Shown piece after piece: positions 58,242-64,000 of a stretch of 64,000 nt of DNA. The stretch's first letter is position 1, and the number at the start of each line of letters is the position of its first letter. The DNA is from Candidatus Gastranaerophilales bacterium. Lineage in GTDB: Bacteria; Cyanobacteriota; Vampirovibrionia; Gastranaerophilales; Gastranaerophilaceae. The DNA lies in contig CALUYD010000005.1 in NCBI GenBank assembly GCA_944324915.1, positions 1-64,000 on the forward strand, in the 5' to 3' direction. Position numbers and translations under genes: made by a program. The notes below the pieces were generated by a model. It worked only from the letters and a program-made list of their open reading frames with translations, searched no databases and had not been told where the DNA came from.

Positions 58242-58547
58242 TTACATTATATGTTGCATTAATTTATCAAGCATTTGTCCTTTTGTATGAAAGCCTGCAA
58301 ATTGTGCGCTTGCTATACCGTTTTTAAACAATATAAAACTTGGAAATCCGCTTATACCATATTTTTTAGCGATATCTGGATATTTATCGCAATCAAGTTT
58401 TCCTATCCAAATGCCATTTTCATTTAATTCTTCTAAAATCGGGTGTTGATTGGTGCAATATTTACACCAAGTTGTATAAAAATCAACTAATTTTAATCCG
58501 TTAGATGTTTCTTTTGTAAAATTTTCATTATTTAATTCAACAATCAT
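58242..58547 (-). CDS. Thioredoxin-family protein
   Basis: 101 residues, a minimal thioredoxin fold. The active site is FYTTWCKYCTNQHP with Cys28 and Cys31 (WCKYC instead of WCGPC), and the cis-Pro lies in ISGFPSFILF. It reduces disulfides in the cytoplasm; no signal peptide. AAGGAG precedes the ATG. Confidence 0.92.
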   Translation of the reverse strand: MIVELNNENFTKETSNGLKLVDFYTTWCKYCTNQHPILEELNENGIWIGKLDCDKYPDIAKKYGISGFPSFILFKNGIASAQFAGFHTKGQMLDKLMQHIM

Positions 58548-58631
58548 ATATTTAACTCCTTTGAAATGAGTATATCATTATTTAGAGTTTTGTAAATTAT
58601 CGCTTTGTGCAACGGCTGGTTGTTTATAATC

Positions 58632-58660
58632 TTGAAATAGTGTTATTCAATTGTTATAAT
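58632..58660 (+). promoter_or_regulatory. Promoter of the tmRNA gene
   Basis: TTGAAA (58632-58637), 17-nt spacer, and an extended -10 TGT-TATAAT (58655-58660). Transcription would start near 58667, about 20 nt before the mature tmRNA 5' end, which RNase P would create. Confidence 0.75.
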
Positions 58661-58687
58661 ATAGTAAGCACTTTGATAATTAAATAT

Positions 58688-59072
58688 GGGGATGTAACGG
58701 TTTCGACGGGGTGAAGTTTATCGTTGCGGTTGCATTTCAAGCTGAATAACTTGTTAAACTTTTCAAAAAAATAAACGCAAATAACGTTGTAAAAGCTGAT
58801 TTTGCTCCAAGAGCAATCGCTGCATAATAGCGACAGCCACTCTATACGCCCAGCTTGCCGGTTTATAGGGTAAATTATGCAAGCCGTATTTATGATTTAT
58901 TTAGCGTCATAAGTATGTATTTAGCTAGATAAAGTTGGTAATCTTTAAAATTGCCTTTGAGCTTTGATTGGTTGTGGCAACTTTCCTGTTTTGGCTCAAG
59001 ATAAAAGTGCCTATGAATGTAGATATCGCCTCGATATCATTTCGGACGCGAGTTCGACTCTCGCCATCTCCA
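58688..59072 (+). ncRNA. ssrA: tmRNA (SsrA)
   Basis: 385 nt. The 5' end GGGGATG pairs with CATCTCC at the 3' end (one G-U) and is followed by the typical GTAACGGTTTCGAC; the T-arm GAGTTCGACTCTC closes the tRNA-like domain. CCA is not encoded. The tag frame starts at GCA 58777 and reads ANNVVKADFAPRAIAA, with TAA at 58825 followed by TAG. The tag's hydrophobic Ala-Ala end is a normal proteolysis signal. The ANN start resembles cyanobacterial tags. Confidence 0.97.
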
Positions 59073-59418
59073 TAATTTATTATTTATAAATATATAATCG
59101 AGAGGAGAACTCGCACAAGCCTGTGGCTTGTCGGGAGTTTGAGCGCGAGTGAGCTGAGGGCAATAGCGCAAAGCGTCGAGCTTTGAGCGTGCCCGTTAAA
59201 CGCGAACGAGCAAGACACTCTCGCCATCTCCATACTTTTGAAGTTTGAGCCGTACTCCGACGGAGTAGGTGAAAACGAAAAAGCATACGGATGTGAGTCC
59301 GTGGCGGCGAAACGATGAGTTTCGGCGGACAGGACGAAACTGGACGAAGGCGACGTAGAAATCTTTGATTTCACAGGAGCATAGTTCGATTTTATGGACG
59401 CCATCTCCATAATTTATT
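59057..59418. repeat. Three copies of the tmRNA 3' end bounding two hairpin-rich modules
   Basis: ACTCTCGCCATCTCCATA at the tmRNA end (59057-59074) recurs exactly at 59217-59234, and CGCCATCTCCATAATTTATT (59062-59081) recurs exactly at 59399-59418. The two spacers (about 160 and 177 nt) are far richer in G+C than their surroundings and consist of short stem-loops, for example ACAAGCC/GGCTTGT (near 59115-59131) and TACTCC/GGAGTA (near 59254-59268). tmRNA 3' ends are common integrase attachment sites, so these look like att sites. No integrase is seen in the window. Confidence 0.6.
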
Positions 59419-59479
59419 TATTTATTTATTTATAAAATACACACGGTGCATGATGTATGAGATTTTAAAAAGAGTGAAT

Positions 59480-59838
59480 TTAGAGATTTTTATAATGGTT
59501 AAAAACTTGTTGAGGGCTGAACCATCCCGAATAAATTACTTTTCGTGATACAATTTCCACATCGTTACCTTTTTGTCTCAATTGACATGAAAGCATTGCT
59601 TTTGGATATTTTTTATCTTTAGACCAGCCTACTGCTCCAAGAAATGCAGTTTTGTTATAATCAACTATATATTTTTTTACGGTGATAATTCCATCATAAA
59701 GCGCTAGTGTATCTAATATTATTGTTTGTACTTGTTCGCTTGTTGCATTTTTGATAATTTTTCTGTCAACATCTTTAGCTAATGTCACATTTGTGGCAAA
59801 AATGAAAATTGCTACGAATAAAATAAATATTTTTTCAT
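59480..59838 (-). pseudogene. Secreted small protein gene, frameshifted at a poly-A tract after the start codon
   Basis: An excellent AGGAGG (59850-59845) is followed 6 nt later by ATG (59838). In that frame only MKKYLFYS is made. One extra A in the A6 run after the ATG (59835-59830) would instead give a good signal peptide, MKKIFILFVAIFIFATNV, running directly into the open frame TLAKDVDRKIIKNATSE that ends at 59480. The product would be about 120 residues, family unknown. It may be inactive, phase-variable, rescued by slippage, or an assembly error. Confidence 0.55.
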
Positions 59839-59850
59839 TGTATACCTCCT

Positions 59851-60193
59851 AAATTTAAAATTACTTTGTGATTGATTATATAATTTATTAAATTTATAAA
59901 TTTAATTTTATTTGTTTAATTTTTCTCAGATCATAATTTCTGTAATTCTTTATTTATAGTAGTTTTGATATGTCGTTGCAAATTATAAATATATTAAATA
60001 TAGTAAAACATGAATATTGATTTTTATAAAAATGTAACATTTTAATTTATAATATTTATGTAATATAGAATTTCAACATTCTTCATGTTAGGATATGAAC
60101 ATAATTTGAAAATTATGCAATAAAACAAGGGTGTAATTGCGTAAAATTAAGAAGTAGCAACATAATAAACCAAAGAGAAGTTAAAAGTTTACA
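59851..60193. other. 343-nt AT-rich gap before the HprK/PqqD-like cluster
   Basis: No gene is supported. A TATAAT at 60048-60053 could be a -10 box for the downstream cluster, but no good -35 stands at the right distance. A 12-codon frame at 60085 lacks a ribosome-binding site. An inverted AAATTTATAAATTT stretch lies near 59890-59905. Confidence 0.5.
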
Positions 60194-61072
60194 ATGACAG
60201 ATATTTCAATAATTGTACCTGTATACAACACGGAAGAATATTTGCAAAAATGTTTGGATAGTTTAACAAACCAAACAATGAAAAACATTGAAATTATATG
60301 CATTAATGATGGCTCAACCGATAATTCGTTAAAAATTTTAGAAAACAACGCAACAAAAGACAGTAGAATTAAAATAATTAATCAAGAAAACAAAAAACAG
60401 GGTGCAGCAAGAAACGCTGGGATGAATATTGCAACAGGCGAATATATTGGCTTTGTTGATTCAGATGATTGGGTAGATTTGGATTTCTATGAAAAACTAT
60501 ATAAAGCAGCAAAAAAATATAATTCTGACATTGCATTAGGCACCAATGTTAGAGTAAAAAAATATCAACAAAAAAAACGCATAAATATCACAGAAGAAAA
60601 AAAATACATAACAATTCAAGAAAAATTTGATGCCAATATACAATGGAAAAATCCTTGTCCTACAAACAAGATTTACAAAAAAGATTTATTTATAAATTAT
60701 GGTATTCGATGGCCTGAAGATGTTTATTGTGAAGATAGGATTTTTACACTAAAAGCAATTTATTATGCCAATGGAATTGTGACGGTTCCTGGTGTTAACT
60801 ATTATTATTTTGATAATCCAAAATCAACCGTTAATAATAAAAAAATTCAACACTTTAAAAAATTAAGAACAGATAAAAATAGTGCAAATAGGGAAGTTTT
60901 GTGCTTTTTAAAAGATAACAGCATCAAAGTGAGAGATAAAAACTTTTGGGCAACCACCAAAGAATTTAAATTTTTTGATATTCCGCTTATAAAAATAAAA
61001 GAAAGCTTAAAAACACGAATTGTCTTTCTGTTTGGAGTTATTCCCGTGTTTAAATCAGAAGAAAGGATGTAG
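60194..61072 (+). CDS. Family 2 glycosyltransferase of the HprK/PqqD-like cluster
   Basis: 292 residues. DISIIVPVYNTEEYLQKCLDSLTNQTMKNIEIICINDGSTDNS (3-45), the metal site DSDD (89-92) in GFVDSDDW and a later WPEDVYCEDRIF with the catalytic acidic pair are those of Kdo/EpsJ-like GT2 enzymes. It is the first of four same-strand genes, 12 nt before the nucleotidyltransferase gene, which suggests that a sugar is part of the modified product. The last 40 residues are basic. Confidence 0.85.
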   Translation: MTDISIIVPVYNTEEYLQKCLDSLTNQTMKNIEIICINDGSTDNSLKILENNATKDSRIKIINQENKKQGAARNAGMNIATGEYIGFVDSDDWVDLDFYEKLYKAAKKYNSDIALGTNVRVKKYQQKKRINITEEKKYITIQEKFDANIQWKNPCPTNKIYKKDLFINYGIRWPEDVYCEDRIFTLKAIYYANGIVTVPGVNYYYFDNPKSTVNNKKIQHFKKLRTDKNSANREVLCFLKDNSIKVRDKNFWATTKEFKFFDIPLIKIKESLKTRIVFLFGVIPVFKSEERM

Positions 61073-61084
61073 AAATACGGACCA

Positions 61085-62275
61085 ATGATAGAAGATAAGT
61101 ATAACATTTTAGACATTATAAGAAAAAATCAAGGAATTTTATCGCTTGACAATATTGCGGATTTATTAATTGAGGGTTTTAAATCTGAATTAATGAATGA
61201 CAATGACAGAAATTTAATTAATATGATATTTTCCTCAAATCCTACGCAAGAAAAACTAGATTTATTTCTGCAAAAATGGGATATAGAAGCTGTTGGAGGT
61301 TCCAAAGCTTTAATGCTGGCATATTTTATGAAACTACATCCAGAATTAAAGTTTTCAGAATACGTAGGACCACGTTTAAGCGGACTATTGAGATTTTATA
61401 AGTTTCAAAATATGAAACTTATATCACACTACACCAAAATTTGCAACGAATTGAAGAAAAAAAATATTGCACCATTAATATTAAAAGGCGGAGCAATCAA
61501 GCATTTGCGACCAGAATTTCCAAGAGTTATGGGGGATATAGATGTTTTAGTTAGAGAAAATGAATATCAAAAAGCCGGTAAAATAGCTGAAGAAATGGGA
61601 TATGATTGCGCTTGGGACATACATAGCGTTGATTTACATCCCAAAAATTCTGAAGAAGGAATAATGGATATTCATAAATGCGTATACATGAATACCGGTT
61701 TTGAAAGAAATATAAATGAAGATCTTTTTAACAGAGCAAAAAAAGAAAAGGTTTTTGGGATAGAAACCCTTGTGCCGTCAAATGAGGATTTATTATTCAT
61801 TTCTCTAGTAAATATGACAAGAAATTTAGCCAACAAAACAAGTTGGCATGGAGTGCTGTTTACATTGTTTGATGTTAAACATTTAATTGAGTCAAAGCCA
61901 AATTTTGAATGGAATATTGTTATCGAAAATGCCAGAAAAACAAAAACAGAAATACAAATTTGCTTTGCTACCAAATTTATAAACAATATTGTCCCAAATT
62001 TATTACCAGAAAATATTCAAAAAGAAGCATTATTTAACAAGGAAATCAATGATTATTGTGTTTTGCTAATGTATCAAAGATTTTTCTTGTGGAATATGAA
62101 ACAAAAAAGTCATAACCTCAAAATAAAAGATATTTTTAAGAATTTTAGTAATTTTATTGAATATTTAAAACTAAAACCTAAATACTTTTTTTTAAAATTG
62201 TTTATTTTTAGAAAAAATCCAAAATTAGCAAAATTGATTTTAAAATTAAACGAAAAATATAATATCGGAGAATAA
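61085..62275 (+). CDS. Nucleotidyltransferase-fold protein (NTP_transf_5-like, PF14907)
   Basis: 396 residues. The core starts near residue 128: IAPLILKGGAIKHLRPEFPRVMGDIDVLVREN, with KGG (134-136) and the metal-binding Asp151 and Asp153 of MGDIDVLV, then a helical half with EDLLFISLVNMTRNL. This pattern matches the uncharacterised nucleotidyltransferase family that often accompanies HprK-like kinases and PqqD-like proteins, including in lasso peptide clusters. The substrate is unknown. It ends 2 nt before the HprK-like gene. Confidence 0.78.
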   Translation: MIEDKYNILDIIRKNQGILSLDNIADLLIEGFKSELMNDNDRNLINMIFSSNPTQEKLDLFLQKWDIEAVGGSKALMLAYFMKLHPELKFSEYVGPRLSGLLRFYKFQNMKLISHYTKICNELKKKNIAPLILKGGAIKHLRPEFPRVMGDIDVLVRENEYQKAGKIAEEMGYDCAWDIHSVDLHPKNSEEGIMDIHKCVYMNTGFERNINEDLFNRAKKEKVFGIETLVPSNEDLLFISLVNMTRNLANKTSWHGVLFTLFDVKHLIESKPNFEWNIVIENARKTKTEIQICFATKFINNIVPNLLPENIQKEALFNKEINDYCVLLMYQRFFLWNMKQKSHNLKIKDIFKNFSNFIEYLKLKPKYFFLKLFIFRKNPKLAKLILKLNEKYNIGE

Positions 62276-62277
62276 AT

Positions 62278-63765
62278 GTGAGAATAGATAATCCCAATGC
62301 GGAAGAAAAACAAAAAATATTTAACAATATAGATAATTATTTAGAGCAAAATTATCAAGTTTGCTATGAAAAATTTCTAAATTTAGGAGTAAAAACCATT
62401 CGAATAATTTGTTATTCAAAAGACTTTATACATTTGATTGAAAAACAATTAAATTATGTCTTAGAAAATAATGCAGAAAAATTTGATGCAACATTAAAAA
62501 TTTGGCAAGATGACAACATAAAGATATTTCCAACGAAAATTATTGACAGATTGAATCCTGTTAAAAATTTAAAGTTTAGAATTCAAATGATTGTGGATAA
62601 GATCAAGGATATTGATTTATGGATTTTTGATAGCGAATATTCAAAAATAAATCCGATAATATCTAATAATATTTGGAATGGTATATTTTCTGCTCAAAAT
62701 ATTAAAACCAACACCTTTTATTATGGTGTCAAAGACCTAAATCCTGAAGAAATAATAAAAGAAGGACATATTTTTATTCAACACTTAAACAGAATTTTAA
62801 AAGCAGACAATATAAATATTGTCCATGGTGCAAGTATTGGAATGGATAACAATGGAATTTTATTTTGCGCAAGAGGACAAAGAGGAAAATCTACTTTAAC
62901 AGTTTTATCCATGATAAAAGGTTTTGAGTATGTTTCAGACGACTATTTAATCCTTGAAAGAGAGGGGGATAATCTTTTTGCATACCCCATTTATTCAATA
63001 ATTACTCTTTCACCCAGAATGTATAACGAATTATTTAATGAATTAAAAGAATCAAGATTTTTATTCAATAATGCAAGAAAGGATAAATATGTCATAAGTA
63101 TAAAAAATTTTCATGAAAATTTTAGAAAGAAATATCCAATTAAATTCTGTATGTTTCCGGAAATTGTTTCAGATAAAGAACCAAGCATTACCGAATGCAC
63201 CGAAGAAGAAAAAGGCAGAGCAATTGTTCAACTAATTCAATCAACAGTTTGTCAAATGCAAGATATAAACAACAAAAAAATTATCAAAAAACTTTTTGAT
63301 ATGGTAAAAGATTTTAATTTTTACAAAATCAATCTATGTAACAACATCAATAAAAACACGGAATTTCTAAAAGAATTTACGGAAAACTATCAATATAAAA
63401 AATCTAAAATAAATTTAGGAAATATACTTGTTGATATCACTTTTGATATTGCGAATTTTTTAGACACAAAAACATATACGATTTATACAATGAATAAGTT
63501 TGCAACAGCGGTTTATAAAAACTTACTTGAAGGAGCTTCAAAAGAAAATATAATACAAGCAATATCAACAATAAAAGAAACACCATTATCAGTCATCAAT
63601 GAAATTGATAAATTAATTGAATTTTTAAAGAAAAAAGGATTATTGGAAAATATAATACCGACTGACAAACGTGCCTATATTAATCCAGAATTTGCTAAAG
63701 AGAATGATTATAAACTTTCAGTATTAGAATTTAATGAACACGAAACAAAAGAATTAATAAAATAA
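62278..63765 (+). CDS. HPr kinase-like P-loop protein fused to a PqqD-like domain
   Basis: 495 residues starting at GTG, 7 nt after GGAG; no ATG is near. Residues 1-175 are an N-terminal domain of unknown fold. The kinase core has P-loop ARGQRGKST (about 198-206) and the HprK-type YVSDDYLIL (Asp221-Asp222). Residues about 382-460 form a PqqD-like domain (VDITFDIANFLDTKTYTIYT, then MNKFATAVYKNLLEGASKEN), closely similar to the whole next protein. HprK relatives in lasso clusters phosphorylate a peptide Ser; PqqD domains bind peptides. The combined role is inference. Confidence 0.75.
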   Translation: MRIDNPNAEEKQKIFNNIDNYLEQNYQVCYEKFLNLGVKTIRIICYSKDFIHLIEKQLNYVLENNAEKFDATLKIWQDDNIKIFPTKIIDRLNPVKNLKFRIQMIVDKIKDIDLWIFDSEYSKINPIISNNIWNGIFSAQNIKTNTFYYGVKDLNPEEIIKEGHIFIQHLNRILKADNINIVHGASIGMDNNGILFCARGQRGKSTLTVLSMIKGFEYVSDDYLILEREGDNLFAYPIYSIITLSPRMYNELFNELKESRFLFNNARKDKYVISIKNFHENFRKKYPIKFCMFPEIVSDKEPSITECTEEEKGRAIVQLIQSTVCQMQDINNKKIIKKLFDMVKDFNFYKINLCNNINKNTEFLKEFTENYQYKKSKINLGNILVDITFDIANFLDTKTYTIYTMNKFATAVYKNLLEGASKENIIQAISTIKETPLSVINEIDKLIEFLKKKGLLENIIPTDKRAYINPEFAKENDYKLSVLEFNEHETKELIK

Positions 63766-63780
63766 CAAAGGAGAATAAAA

Positions 63781-64000
63781 ATGAATTATCAATTAAATCA
63801 AGAAAAAATGTTTGCAGATATTACAGATGGAATTGCTATTATTATTAATTCCGAAACAGGTATTTATTATGGCATGAATACATTTGCAACAAATGTCTAT
63901 GAAAACATTATAGCTGGAGCAAGTATCGAAAATATCAAGGCTGAAATTGACAAAATATCAAATTTACCTATTGATTTTGATAATAATTTTAAAATGTTTG
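63781..64000 (+). CDS. PqqD-like protein, cut by the window edge
   Basis: At least 73 residues; the end is outside the window. AAAGGAG lies 8 nt before the ATG. The sequence ADITDGIAIIINSETGIYYG, then MNTFATNVYENIIAGASIEN, has the PqqD pattern (beta-turn-beta, then a Y-x-MN-x-FA-x-x-VY helix) and matches about half of the residues of the domain at the end of the HprK-like protein. Stand-alone PqqD proteins act as recognition elements for ribosomal peptides. It is 15 nt downstream in the same operon. Confidence 0.7.
   Translation, partial: MNYQLNQEKMFADITDGIAIIINSETGIYYGMNTFATNVYENIIAGASIENIKAEIDKISNLPIDFDNNFKMF

Noticed and set aside
59080-59410. Protein-coding frames of 68 and 108 residues in the tmRNA-adjacent region
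   Set aside because: They run through structured stem-loop sequence and tmRNA copies, have no ribosome-binding site and encode low-quality Ser/Arg-rich protein.
60085-60123. 12-codon frame (MLGYEHNLKIMQ) as precursor peptide of the PqqD-like cluster
   Set aside because: No ribosome-binding site, no core-like residues and only the length expected by chance.

Overview
The window is AT-rich bacterial chromosome, most likely from a gut member of the Gastranaerophilales (Vampirovibrionia, formerly Melainabacteria), the non-photosynthetic sister group of Cyanobacteria. This assignment is inference. It rests on a cyanobacterial-type DUF512/TIGR03279 radical SAM protein with a PDZ domain, a matrixin with the HExxHxxGxxGH spacing I associate with cyanobacterial homologues, a GTAC-N4-GTAC SOS operator close to the cyanobacterial LexA box, a tmRNA tag beginning ANNVVK, and prepilin-like and SecDF genes. 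An EmrAB-TolC type efflux set implies a double-membrane cell. An ADP-forming acetate-CoA ligase fits a fermentative life.

Layout. 1-560: two 84-nt composite palindromic repeats and a decayed array of their half-units. 529-3811: a prepilin-like protein and a small membrane protein, divergent from an XRE regulator, then an SOS cassette (LexA/UmuD-like hybrid plus UmuC). 3841-8082: thioesterase, QueD, UppP, a 5'-nucleotidase-like phosphoesterase and an orphan methyltransferase. 8155-12611: EmrB, EmrA and MarR facing a TolC-family gene across a palindromic operator. 12626-17269: matrixin, a large unknown membrane protein, a 24-residue protein, the radical SAM protein and PadR. 17307-22892: two paralogous membrane glycosyltransferases flanking uppS and rdgB, then a permease. 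22898-27797: two coiled-coil proteins, SecD, SecF, RadA and an unknown. 27919-37805: a long minus-strand run (NrnA, BrkB-like, NagZ, YhaM-like, secreted unknown, CinA-C, CpaE-like, degenerate CpaF-like, RibD, AroQ, ThiL). 37841-48914: exchanger, repeat protein, MFS, SpoIID-like, MurJ, TsaC, membrane zinc-protease-like protein, TatD-linked radical SAM and acetate-CoA ligase. 48962-58547: helicase-nuclease, TspO, EF-hand protein, CoA-disulfide reductase with rhodanese domain, HPP-like protein, tRNA-Ala, a glycosyltransferase and small unknowns, thioredoxin. 58688-64000: tmRNA, duplicated tmRNA 3' ends around hairpin-rich modules, a frameshifted secreted-protein gene, and an incomplete cluster of glycosyltransferase, nucleotidyltransferase, HprK-like kinase fused to a PqqD-like domain, and a free-standing PqqD-like protein.

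Three window-wide patterns stand out. First, many operon-leading genes have a -10 box ending exactly 6 nt before the ATG and no Shine-Dalgarno sequence, so they are probably leaderless; genes with a Shine-Dalgarno form a second class, two of which carry a hairpin over that site. Second, five unrelated proteins share a short N-terminal leader ending in Ser-Phe followed by G, K, V or N. Third, the gene cluster after the tmRNA looks like an uncharacterised peptide or glycan modification system, possibly on an island inserted at the tmRNA 3' end.
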